DNA of 8,304 nucleotides from Bacilli bacterium (GTDB lineage: Bacteria; Bacillota_I; Bacilli_A; RF39; UBA660), in NCBI GenBank assembly GCA_900772435.1, contig CAAHEM010000007.1:1-8304 (forward strand), given 5' to 3'. Of the stretch, positions 1 through 6,090 are shown one piece after another (within the stretch, counting starts at the first letter, position 1; every line of letters begins with the position of its first letter). A model generated the notes under the pieces. The model saw only the letters and a list, made by a program, of their open reading frames with translations, made no database searches and had not been told where the DNA came from. The position numbers and the translations under genes are program-made.

Positions 1-61
1 ATATAAGCCTATAACTGATGATATGTATTCAAAAAAAACAAGTGGATATATAGAAAAGTAG
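1..61 (+). CDS. C-terminal end of an upstream gene (partial, unidentified)
   Basis: A reading frame open from the left edge (first full codon at 2-4) runs for 19 codons and stops at TAG 59-61. The visible tail reads YKPITDDMYSKKTSGYIEK, a polar, lysine-rich end with no recognisable motif. It is called coding because the frame is open to the edge and the next gene starts 7 bases after the stop, the tight spacing expected within an operon. No promoter or terminator is visible between the two. Only the tail is available, so no function can be given, and a chance open frame of this length cannot be excluded in AT-rich DNA. Confidence 0.5.
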   Translation, partial: YKPITDDMYSKKTSGYIEK

Positions 62-68
62 ATGTTAT

Positions 69-473
69 ATGAAAAAGAAATGGTTTGTATTAATAATTTT
101 ATTAGTTATATGTATTACAGTATATTGTTGTATTTTTTTGAATAAAATTAATGATGTTAAAATAACTATAAATAATCAATCACATGATTCGAAAGATATT
201 AATGAAGTAATTAAGCTAGCAAAAAATGAATTTTATAAATGGAAAATAAAAGGTAAATTACTTGAAATTGAATATTATGAAAAAGATGCTGTAGATTTAG
301 AAGAACAACTAAAAAATGAATTTTCAGCTACTGATGCGGTAGTAATTAATATTAAATTTAAAACATTTTTAATTACTAATCAATCTTTAAACGAAAATGA
401 AGAATATACATATTCTATGGAATTTATTAAAAAAGATAATTTATGGAAAATGATTAATTTTGGACAAGGATAA
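69..473 (+). CDS. Small membrane-anchored extracytoplasmic protein, possibly DUF4829-like
   Basis: This gene encodes 134 residues. The N-terminus is a positively charged MKKK followed by one hydrophobic segment (about residues 5-24), then a polar domain of about 110 residues that should lie outside the cell. Two cysteines end the hydrophobic stretch (residues 20-21), but they are preceded by Tyr and not by a small residue. A lipobox is therefore not convincing, and an uncleaved signal anchor is more likely. The soluble part has an acidic/lysine-rich helix (residues 42-62), a YYEKDA segment and a C-terminal strand ending W-K-M-I-N-F-G. This layout recalls the DUF4829 family of small secreted Firmicutes proteins, but that is from memory and unproven. 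ATG 69 has no strong ribosome binding site, which fits translational coupling to the gene ending at 61. A terminator follows directly. Role unknown. Confidence 0.8.
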   Translation: MKKKWFVLIILLVICITVYCCIFLNKINDVKITINNQSHDSKDINEVIKLAKNEFYKWKIKGKLLEIEYYEKDAVDLEEQLKNEFSATDAVVINIKFKTFLITNQSLNENEEYTYSMEFIKKDNLWKMINFGQG

Positions 474-482
474 TTTTATAAT

Positions 483-528
483 TTCGTTGGAGAAAATAGT
501 AAAAATCTTCAACGAATTTTAATTTTAT
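483..528 (+). terminator. Rho-independent terminator after the small membrane protein
   Basis: An 11-bp stem pairs 483-493 (TTCGTTGGAGA) with 506-516 (TCTTCAACGAA), with one G-U pair, across a 12-base A-rich loop. A T-rich tail follows (517-528). It begins 10 bases after the stop codon at 471-473 and separates the upstream operon from the CIRCE/clpB unit. Confidence 0.85.
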
Positions 529-534
529 AAATAA

Positions 535-561
535 TTAGCACTCTCTATTGACAAGTGCTAA
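535..561 (+). promoter_or_regulatory. CIRCE operator (HrcA binding site)
   Basis: TTAGCACTC (535-543), a 9-base spacer, then AAGTGCTAA (553-561). The CIRCE consensus is TTAGCACTC-N9-GAGTGCTAA, so 17 of 18 arm positions match; the single change is G to A at the first base of the right arm. The operator covers the -35 hexamer (548-553) and the start of the promoter spacer, so bound HrcA would block RNA polymerase. This predicts heat-shock derepression of clpB. The hrcA gene itself is not in this window. Confidence 0.95.
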
Positions 562-576
562 AAAATAATGTATAAT
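548..576 (+). promoter_or_regulatory. Consensus sigma-A promoter of clpB
   Basis: TTGACA (548-553) and TATAAT (571-576) are both perfect hexamers separated by exactly 17 bases. The start point is expected near 583, giving a leader of about 20 bases. The -35 lies inside the CIRCE operator, so a very strong core promoter is paired with direct repression. Confidence 0.93.
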
Positions 577-589
577 ATGCTCGTTGAAT

Positions 590-596
590 AGGAGGG
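590..596 (+). promoter_or_regulatory. Ribosome binding site of clpB
   Basis: AGGAGGG lies 6 bases before ATG 603. It decides the start: the second in-frame ATG (612) would be 15 bases away, too far for this Shine-Dalgarno sequence. Confidence 0.9.
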
Positions 597-602
597 ATAG
601 AT

Positions 603-2699
603 ATGTTCAATATGAATAATGAAGAAAATGAAAACGTCTTAGAAAAGTATGGACGTAATATAAATGAAGATGTTAAGAATCATAAGATTGATCCTATCAT
701 CGGTCGTGATGATGAGATTCGTAGTATAACTAGAATTTTATCAAGAAAGACAAAAAATAATCCAGTTTTAATTGGAGAACCAGGAGTAGGTAAAACTGCA
801 ATAGTTGAAGGACTTGCTCAAAGAATAGTTAGAGGAGATGTACCTGAGAGTTTAAAAAATAAAATAGTATGGGAGTTAAATATGTCTTCTTTAATAGCTG
901 GTGCTAAATATAGAGGTGAATTTGAAGAAAGACTTAAAAAAGTACTTGATGAAGTTAAGAAGAGTGAAGGAAACATTATAATGTTTATTGATGAAATTCA
1001 CTTAATAGTTGGTACTGGAGCAGTTGATGGAGCAATGGATACAGGTAATATATTAAAACCAATGCTTGCTCGTGGTGAAATACATGTAATAGGTGCTACT
1101 ACTTTAAATGAATACAGAATGTATATTGAAAAAGATGGAGCATTAGAACGTAGATTTCAAAAGGTTACTATTAGTGAACCAACTGTAGAAGACACTATAA
1201 CAATACTTCGTGGTCTAAAAGAAAGATTTGAAATATATCATGGAGTTACTATTCAAGATAAAGCTCTTGTAAGCGCTGCAACTCTTTCAAATAGATATAT
1301 AACTGATAGATTCTTACCTGATAAAGCAATAGATTTAGTAGATGAAGCATGTGCTACTATAAGAGTACAAATGGATAGTGTACCAACTTCACTTGATGAA
1401 ATTACTAGAAAGATATTAACTTTACAAGTAGAAAAAGAAGCATTAAAGAAAGAAAAAGATGAACTTTCTATTAAGAGACTTGAAAAGATTGATGATGAAC
1501 TTTATACATTAAAAGGGAAAGAACAAGAATTAAGTACTAAATGGAAAGAAGAAAAAGAAATTAATGAAGATATAAAGAAAGTTAAATCTGATATATCTAG
1601 ATATACTTTTGAATTTGAAGAAGCTAAAAATAATTATGATTTAGAAACTGCTGCTAGAATTAAGAATGGAACTTTACCAAAACTAGAACAAAAGTTAAAT
1701 GAACTTACTAAAAAACGTAAAGAAGGTATTTTATCTGATACAGTTACTAGTGAAGATATTGGGGATGTTATTAGTAAGTGGACTAATATTCCATTATCTA
1801 AGTTAATGAGCAGTGAGAAAGAAAAAATACTTAATTTAGAAGAAAATCTAAAGAAACGTGTTAAGGGACAAGACAATGCAATTAAGCTTGTTAGTGACGC
1901 TATAATTCGTTCTAGAAGTGGAATTAAAGATCCTGAAAGACCTATTGGTTCATTTATGTTCTTAGGTCCAACTGGAGTAGGTAAAACAGAAGTAGCAAGA
2001 AGTCTTGCATATGAGTTATTTGATGATGAACACCATATGGTGAGAATAGATATGAGTGAGTATATGGAAAAATATTCAGTATCTAGATTAATTGGTGCTG
2101 CTCCTGGATATGTTGGATATGAAGAAGGTGGACAACTTACTGAAAAGGTTAGAAGAAATCCATATTCAATAGTACTATTTGATGAGATAGAAAAAGCACA
2201 CCCAGATGTTCTTAACTTATTACTTCAAATACTTGATGAAGGAAGACTAACTGATTCAAATGGTAGAACAGTTAACTTTAAAAATACTATTATAATTATG
2301 ACTTCTAATGTAGGAAGTGAGTATATTATAAATGGTGAAGAAGATAAAGTAAGAGGTGAACTTAATAAATACTTTAGACCGGAATTTTTAAATAGACTTG
2401 ATGAAATAGTTGTATTTAATAAACTTTCTAAAGATAATTTAAGTGAAATACTTGATAAGATAATTAGTGAGATAGAGCATAGACTTGTTGATATTAATGT
2501 TAAAATTAGATTAACAGAGAATGCTAAAAAATATTTCATTGATAACGGGTATGATGAATATTATGGTGCTAGACCTTTAAAGAGACTTGTTAATAATAAA
2601 CTTGAAACTATAATAGCTCGTAAGCTTATTAATAATGAAATAAAACAAAATACTGAAATAGTTGTAGACTACAAAGATAATGAAATTCAAATATCATAA
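603..2699 (+). CDS. clpB: ClpB disaggregase lacking the N-terminal domain
   Basis: A 698-residue cytoplasmic AAA+ unfoldase, predicted to form hexamers that pull aggregated proteins apart together with DnaK. The first nucleotide-binding domain shows Walker A GEPGVGKT (58-65), pore loop KYRG (102-105), Walker B ending IDE (129-131) and an arginine-finger segment LERRF (181-185). A long coiled-coil middle domain (about 265-380) is of the ClpB and not the ClpC type. The second domain has GPTGVGKT (455-462), pore loop GYVGYEEGG (502-510), LFDE (525-528), FLNR (595-598) and sensor-2 GARPLKR (655-661). No ClpP-docking loop is seen between TSNVG (567-571) and FRPEFLNR, consistent with ClpB. Usual ClpB is about 860 residues. 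The substrate-binding N-domain is absent, and this is genuine because the promoter and RBS sit just upstream. Mycoplasma ClpB has the same short form. It is monocistronic and under CIRCE/HrcA control. Confidence 0.97.
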   Translation: MFNMNNEENENVLEKYGRNINEDVKNHKIDPIIGRDDEIRSITRILSRKTKNNPVLIGEPGVGKTAIVEGLAQRIVRGDVPESLKNKIVWELNMSSLIAGAKYRGEFEERLKKVLDEVKKSEGNIIMFIDEIHLIVGTGAVDGAMDTGNILKPMLARGEIHVIGATTLNEYRMYIEKDGALERRFQKVTISEPTVEDTITILRGLKERFEIYHGVTIQDKALVSAATLSNRYITDRFLPDKAIDLVDEACATIRVQMDSVPTSLDEITRKILTLQVEKEALKKEKDELSIKRLEKIDDELYTLKGKEQELSTKWKEEKEINEDIKKVKSDISRYTFEFEEAKNNYDLETAARIKNGTLPKLEQKLNELTKKRKEGILSDTVTSEDIGDVISKWTNIPLSKLMSSEKEKILNLEENLKKRVKGQDNAIKLVSDAIIRSRSGIKDPERPIGSFMFLGPTGVGKTEVARSLAYELFDDEHHMVRIDMSEYMEKYSVSRLIGAAPGYVGYEEGGQLTEKVRRNPYSIVLFDEIEKAHPDVLNLLLQILDEGRLTDSNGRTVNFKNTIIIMTSNVGSEYIINGEEDKVRGELNKYFRPEFLNRLDEIVVFNKLSKDNLSEILDKIISEIEHRLVDINVKIRLTENAKKYFIDNGYDEYYGARPLKRLVNNKLETIIARKLINNEIKQNTEIVVDYKDNEIQIS

Positions 2700-2704
2700 G
2701 ATTT

Positions 2705-2753
2705 AGTATATAGATTTTAGTAATAAAATTACTAGTTTCTATATACTTTTTTT
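2705..2753 (+). terminator. Rho-independent terminator of clpB
   Basis: A perfect 10-bp outer stem pairs AGTATATAGA (2705-2714) with TCTATATACT (2738-2747). A nested inner stem pairs AGTAAT (2719-2724) with ATTACT (2728-2733) around an AAA loop. A run of seven T (2747-2753) follows. It begins 5 bases after the stop codon at 2697-2699. Confidence 0.9.
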
Positions 2754-2799
2754 ATAGCAAAATAATTGTATATAGGTTTGTAAAAAATAGAAATATATT

Positions 2800-2827
2800 T
2801 TTATATTTAGAGAATAAATGTTATAAT
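2800..2827 (+). promoter_or_regulatory. Extended -10 promoter of the pilin/DUF285 gene
   Basis: TATAAT (2822-2827) is preceded by TG one base upstream (2819-2820), a perfect extended -10. The best -35 is weak: TTTATA (2800-2805), spacer 16. The start would fall near 2834, leaving a leader of only about 9 bases. An alternative pair upstream, TTGTAA (2778-2783) with TATATT (2802-2807), would give a leader of about 30 bases. Confidence 0.7.
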
Positions 2828-2833
2828 AAATTT

Positions 2834-2839
2834 GGTGAT
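2834..2839 (+). promoter_or_regulatory. Unusual ribosome binding site, GGTGAT type
   Basis: There is no AGGAGG before ATG 2843. The sequence GGTGATGAT matches instead the downstream half of the extended Shine-Dalgarno TAAGGAGGTGAT. Aligned this way, the GG falls at the normal distance (7 bases before the ATG). The same arrangement precedes the ATP-grasp gene (AGTGATGAAT before ATG 4380). Confidence 0.6.
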
Positions 2840-2842
2840 GAT

Positions 2843-4291
2843 ATGAATAATAAAAAGGGTTTTACATTAGTAGAATTATTAGCCGTAATAGCAATCTTAG
2901 CTATAATAGTGATTTTGGCACTTCCTAATGTGATAAAATTATATACTGATGCTAGAAAGAATGCTTTTGTTAATGAAGCTAGAACTATTTATAAAGAAAC
3001 AACAAATAAATTCATTAATGAATCAGTTAAAGGAAATAAAGTTAATACTATTAGTTCTAAAGATAATACTAAACTAGATATGACTGGAAAGGGACTTGAT
3101 TATTGTGTTATTCTAGATAATAAAGGTAAAGTAAAGAAATTAGCAGTTGGAAATGGTTCTTATTATATAAAGCTTAGTGATGTAGGTGATGTTGAATCTA
3201 TAACTAAAGAAGACGTACAAGAAGGTAAACTAGATGATATGAAATGTGATGCATCAGCATTTAAACCAAAACTTAATTGCAAGTTTGATGGAGAGATGGT
3301 GCAAGGAGTAGAATATGTTAATGGCCAATATACTTATAGATATATGCAAGAAGGAAAATGGAAAAGAGCTGAGGAAGGCATCGATTGGGTTAATATGGAT
3401 GGTGATGGTTGGGGTGTACAACTTACTGATAAAAGTAGTACTGATTTTGTAACAACTGAATTATGTACTACAATAAATGATAAACCTGTTATATCGATGG
3501 CTTATATGTTTGCTGATAGTCAAGCATCTTCAATAGATATGAGTAATTTTAATACATCTAACGTTACTGATATGCATGATATGTTTAATAGTTCTAAAAC
3601 TAAAGCACTAAATTTAAGTAATTTCGATACTTCAAATGTTGTTGATATGTCTGGTATGTTTACTAATACTGATGTGAAATCTTTAGATTTAAGTAGTTTT
3701 AATACATCTAACGTTACTGATATGCATGATATGTTTAATAGTTGTCGTGCAACAACTTTGAATTTAAGTAGTTTTGATACAAGTAAAGTTACTACCATGA
3801 ATAATATGTTTAATGGATGCGAAGCAACATCGTTGAATTTGAGTAGTTTTAACACTAGCAATGTTACTGATATGCATACTATGTTTGCTCAAAGTTATGC
3901 AACATCAATATATTTAAGTAGTTTCAATACAGGTAATGTAACGAATATGGAGTCTATGTTTGATGGAAGTAAGGCAGTTTCACTTGATTTAAAAAGTTTT
4001 GATACAAGTAAGGTAACAAATATGGAGTATATGTTTTTGGGATGTGAAGCAAGAACTATAAATGTTAACAGTTTTAACACAAGTAAAGTTACTAATATGT
4101 CAAGTATGTTTGCAGAAACTGAAGCTGAATTATTAGATTTAAGTAGTTTTGATACATCAAGCGTTAGTAATATTAGTTATATGTTTTATAATGCTAAAGC
4201 TACTACTGGATATGCTAAGGATCAAGCTAATGCAGATAAATTTAACAATAGCAGTAATAAACCTTCGGGATTAACATTTGTAGTTAAGTAA
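2843..4291 (+). CDS. Prepilin-like surface protein with DUF285/BspA-type repeats
   Basis: A 482-residue protein with two joined parts. The N-terminus (MNNKKG, then FTLVE) is a textbook type IV prepilin signal: cleavage is expected between G6 and F7, with Glu at mature position 5 (E11), followed by a hydrophobic helix (7-28) and a charged amphipathic helix (to about 60). A linker of about 160 residues has scattered cysteines (88, 135, 146, 208) and a Trp/Tyr-rich cap (about 160-220). Residues 222-446 are nine tandem 25-residue repeats, consensus MF-x8-L-x-L-S-S-F-[ND]-T-S-x-V-T-x-M-x-x, plus a partial tenth. These are the DUF285 (PF03382) leucine-rich-like repeats found in BspA-type and mycoplasma surface proteins. 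The protein should be processed by a prepilin peptidase and anchored in the membrane or assembled into a pilus-like fibre, displaying the repeats outside. Adhesion or binding is an inference. It is monocistronic, with its own promoter and terminator. Confidence 0.92.
   Translation: MNNKKGFTLVELLAVIAILAIIVILALPNVIKLYTDARKNAFVNEARTIYKETTNKFINESVKGNKVNTISSKDNTKLDMTGKGLDYCVILDNKGKVKKLAVGNGSYYIKLSDVGDVESITKEDVQEGKLDDMKCDASAFKPKLNCKFDGEMVQGVEYVNGQYTYRYMQEGKWKRAEEGIDWVNMDGDGWGVQLTDKSSTDFVTTELCTTINDKPVISMAYMFADSQASSIDMSNFNTSNVTDMHDMFNSSKTKALNLSNFDTSNVVDMSGMFTNTDVKSLDLSSFNTSNVTDMHDMFNSCRATTLNLSSFDTSKVTTMNNMFNGCEATSLNLSSFNTSNVTDMHTMFAQSYATSIYLSSFNTGNVTNMESMFDGSKAVSLDLKSFDTSKVTNMEYMFLGCEARTINVNSFNTSKVTNMSSMFAETEAELLDLSSFDTSSVSNISYMFYNAKATTGYAKDQANADKFNNSSNKPSGLTFVVK
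3506..4180 (+). repeat. Nine in-frame 75-bp tandem repeats (DUF285)
   Basis: Nine uninterrupted 75-bp units encode nine 25-residue repeats, each beginning with ATG-TTT (Met-Phe); a degenerate partial unit follows to about 4240. All nine are exactly 25 residues with no insertions. The FNTS and FDTS variants nearly alternate (N,D,N,D,N,N,D,N,D for units 1-9), suggesting amplification partly as 150-bp pairs. Because the unit is a multiple of three, gain or loss of units keeps the frame. Confidence 0.93.
3547..3743 (+). repeat. 47-bp exact repeat pair inside the array
   Basis: Positions 3547-3593 and 3697-3743 are identical over 47 bases and exactly 150 bp (two units) apart. Other units have diverged in synonymous positions. 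The pair therefore looks like a recent duplication or gene conversion of two units. Confidence 0.9.
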
Positions 4292-4301
4292 TTAAGATAT
4301 G

Positions 4302-4331
4302 AGCAGTAGTATTTAAGTACTACTACTTTTT
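4302..4331 (+). terminator. Rho-independent terminator of the pilin/DUF285 gene
   Basis: AGTAGTA (4305-4311) pairs perfectly with TACTACT (4318-4324) around a 6-base loop. The stem extends by two more pairs past one C-A mismatch, and TTTTT (4327-4331) follows. It starts 10 bases after the stop codon. Confidence 0.85.
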
Positions 4332-4333
4332 AT

Positions 4334-4363
4334 TTAGTAAAAATAAATAAATTATGGTATACT
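4334..4363 (+). promoter_or_regulatory. Extended -10 promoter of the ATP-grasp/rnhB operon
   Basis: TATACT (4358-4363) with TG one base upstream (4355-4356) makes a good extended -10. The -35 is poor (TTAGTA, 4334-4339, spacer 18). Transcription is expected to start near 4370, at or just before the GTG/ATG cluster, so the leader would be about 10 bases or nil. Confidence 0.65.
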
Positions 4364-4379
4364 ATTTATAGTGATGAAT

Positions 4380-5384
4380 ATGAAAAGTTTAATTTATAAA
4401 ATAAAATGTTTTAAGAGTGGAACAATTAAAAGTATATTTAATATAGTAGGTAAGATACATAATAAGACTCATAAATGTAGATTATTCTTACTTATTGATA
4501 TAGTTTTTTGTTCTATTAAATATGGTGCTGGTCCTTATGATTATCAAGAGTTTGAATTTTATAATTTGAATTCTAAAGAGAGAAAGACATATTTAACTAG
4601 AGTTAAAAATAATGCTATTGTAAGGATGTTTAATGATAAAGAAATATCTAAGAAGTTTGATGATAAAGTAGAGTTTAATAAAATATTTAATGAATATTTA
4701 AAACGTGATTGGTTATATTTAGATAATAATTATGATGAGTTTGTTAAGTTTTGTGATGAGAAAGAAGACTTTATTGCTAAACCTGTAGGTGGTTCTGGTG
4801 GAGAAGGCATTGAACTTATAAAGATAGATAAAAAGAAATTAAAAAAGACTTATGAATATTTAGTTTCTAATAATAAGTTACTTGTTGAAGAAAAAATTAT
4901 TCAAAATAAAAAGATAAGCATGCTTAATAAAACTAGTGTTAATACGTTTAGAATTGTTTCATTCTTTGATGGAAAAGAAACTCATATATTAAATGTTGTA
5001 TTTAAGATAGGTAATGGTGGAGTTACAGATAACTTCTCTAGTGGAAGTATGTATACTTTTGTTCGTGATGGAAAAATAATAGTTCCAGCAATAGACAGAG
5101 ATGATAATATTTTCTATGAACATCCAATTAGTAAGATTAAAATAGTAGGTTATGAAATTCCTAATTATGATAAAGCTATTAATTTAGTTAAAGAATGTGC
5201 TAAAAAGATTCCGGAAGTTAAATATGTTGGCTGGGATGTAGCTATTACTGATAAAGATGCAGTTATTATAGAAGGTAATTGTTTCCCTGGAGTATATCAA
5301 ATAAAACCAAGCTTTGTAGAAGACAAAGTTGGTTTAATACCGATATTTGAAGATGCTATGAAAATAAGAATAGATAAGTTATAG
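4380..5384 (+). CDS. ATP-grasp enzyme, sugar-transfer-associated type
   Basis: A 334-residue cytoplasmic enzyme of the ATP-grasp fold, closest by motif to the 'sugar-transfer associated ATP-grasp' family (PF14397), whose members often sit in surface-polysaccharide loci. ATP-grasp enzymes use ATP to activate a carboxylate and join it to an acceptor; the substrate here is unknown. Visible motifs, numbered from ATG 4380: nucleotide-binding lysine in AKPVGG (K134), glycine-rich loop GGSGGEG (137-143), LVEEKI (168-173), NTFRIVSFF (188-196), and the metal-binding end VGWDVAIT...IIEGNCFPG with D286, E298 and N300. Catalytic residues look intact. Start choice: GTG 4371, ATG 4374 and ATG 4380 are all in frame. 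ATG 4380 is preferred because GTGAT (4371-4375) then lies at Shine-Dalgarno distance, as in the pilin gene; starting at 4371 would add three residues and imply a leaderless message. rnhB follows after 10 bases in the same operon. Confidence 0.85.
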   Translation: MKSLIYKIKCFKSGTIKSIFNIVGKIHNKTHKCRLFLLIDIVFCSIKYGAGPYDYQEFEFYNLNSKERKTYLTRVKNNAIVRMFNDKEISKKFDDKVEFNKIFNEYLKRDWLYLDNNYDEFVKFCDEKEDFIAKPVGGSGGEGIELIKIDKKKLKKTYEYLVSNNKLLVEEKIIQNKKISMLNKTSVNTFRIVSFFDGKETHILNVVFKIGNGGVTDNFSSGSMYTFVRDGKIIVPAIDRDDNIFYEHPISKIKIVGYEIPNYDKAINLVKECAKKIPEVKYVGWDVAITDKDAVIIEGNCFPGVYQIKPSFVEDKVGLIPIFEDAMKIRIDKL

Positions 5385-5386
5385 GA
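5383..5386 (+). promoter_or_regulatory. Ribosome binding site of rnhB
   Basis: AGGA overlaps the TAG stop of the ATP-grasp gene and lies 8 bases before ATG 5395, consistent with coupled translation. The nearer ATG at 5390 reaches a stop after two codons and is not a start. Confidence 0.6.
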
Positions 5387-5394
5387 TACATGAT

Positions 5395-5988
5395 ATGAAG
5401 GAATTTGAAAATGAGTTATATGAAAATGGAATAAAATATATTGCTGGTATAGATGAAGTAGGAAGAGGACCATTAGTAGGACCTGTTGTTACTGCTGCTG
5501 TAATACTTCCAAGAGATTTCTATGATGAGAGAATTAATGATTCTAAGAAACTAACTGAAAAGAAAAGAGAATTATTATATGATGTTATAATGGAAAATGC
5601 AGTTAGTGTTGGAATAGGAATTAGTAGTGAAGATGTGATAGATGAAATAAATATACTTGAAGCTACTAAGAAAGCTATGATAGAAGCAGTTAATAATCTA
5701 AGTGTTAAACCAGAACATTTATTGATAGATGCAGTTAAATTAAATATAGATATACCGCAAACATCTATAATAAAGGGAGATGCTAAAAGCGAAAGTATTG
5801 CTGCTGCATCAATAGTTGCTAAAGTAACAAGAGACAGAATGATGGTAGAGCTAGATAAAAAACATCCAGAATATGATTTTAAACATAATAAAGGCTATGG
5901 AACTAAAAAACATATAGAAGCAATAGAAAAATATGGAATTTTAAAAGAACATAGAAAAACTTTTGCTCCATGTAATAAATATGTATAA
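5395..5988 (+). CDS. rnhB: Ribonuclease HII
   Basis: A 197-residue enzyme, normal length for bacterial RNase HII, which cuts the RNA strand of RNA-DNA hybrids and incises at single ribonucleotides misincorporated into DNA. The family signature is complete: [14 protein letters not shown] (18-31) carries catalytic D20 and E21 and the ribonucleotide-sensing GRG loop (23-25); LLID gives D112; [21 protein letters not shown] (starting at 127) supplies the fourth acid, D129; NKGYGT supplies the conserved tyrosine (Y168) that stacks on the sugar at the cut site. It is the second gene of an operon with the ATP-grasp gene and ends at a terminator. The pairing looks like genome compaction and not a shared pathway, which is an inference. 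Confidence 0.97.
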   Translation: MKEFENELYENGIKYIAGIDEVGRGPLVGPVVTAAVILPRDFYDERINDSKKLTEKKRELLYDVIMENAVSVGIGISSEDVIDEINILEATKKAMIEAVNNLSVKPEHLLIDAVKLNIDIPQTSIIKGDAKSESIAAASIVAKVTRDRMMVELDKKHPEYDFKHNKGYGTKKHIEAIEKYGILKEHRKTFAPCNKYV

Positions 5989-6013
5989 GAACATCTTTAA
6001 TAGATGTTTTTTT
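5987..6013 (+). terminator. Rho-independent terminator after rnhB
   Basis: AACATCT (5990-5996) pairs perfectly with AGATGTT (6002-6008) around a 5-base loop, extended by a G-U and two A-T pairs into the stop codon, with a T run at 6007-6013. The stem is short and AT-rich, but the shape and position are typical. Confidence 0.8.
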
Positions 6014-6035
6014 ATTAAAAAATTTTAAAAATAAA

Positions 6036-6064
6036 TTGAATTTTTTTATATAAAATAATATACT
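6036..6064 (+). promoter_or_regulatory. Sigma-A promoter of the tandem phosphoesterase gene
   Basis: TTGAAT (6036-6041) and TATACT (6059-6064) are separated by exactly 17 bases. The start is expected near 6071, giving a leader of about 20 bases. No operator-like palindrome is visible around it. Confidence 0.75.
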
Positions 6065-6075
6065 TAAATTAAGAT

Positions 6076-6083
6076 AGGTAGGT
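6076..6083 (+). promoter_or_regulatory. Ribosome binding site of the tandem phosphoesterase gene
   Basis: AGGTAGGT ends 7 bases before ATG 6091. It contains two overlapping AGG(T) cores and supports this start. Confidence 0.65.
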
Positions 6084-6090
6084 AGTATTA

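Noticed and set aside
69..140. Lipoprotein signal in the small membrane protein
   Set aside because: The residue before the first Cys of the pair is Tyr, and that before the second is Cys. A lipobox needs a small residue (Gly, Ala or Ser) there.
1634..2539. Minus-strand open frames inside clpB
   Set aside because: They are opposite highly conserved AAA+ coding sequence, and their products are Ser/Leu/Ile-rich low-complexity sequence typical of antisense AT-rich codons.
603..2699. Assignment as ClpC or ClpE
   Set aside because: The long middle coiled coil, the TSNVGS region without a ClpP loop, and close agreement with ClpB motifs argue for ClpB. The absence of the N-domain does not point to ClpC.
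3520..4080. Long open frames on the minus strand opposite the pilin/DUF285 gene
   Set aside because: They mirror the 75-bp periodicity of the repeats (their products repeat with the same spacing), have no ribosome binding site or promoter, and lie opposite a clear gene.
3506..4180. CRISPR-like periodic repeats
   Set aside because: The whole 75-bp unit is repeated coding sequence without unique spacers, stays in frame, and translates into DUF285 repeats.
5989..6090. Riboswitch or small RNA in the gap before the phosphoesterase gene
   Set aside because: After the rnhB terminator the gap is nearly pure A/T and is accounted for by the promoter and ribosome binding site. The predicted leader is only about 20 bases.
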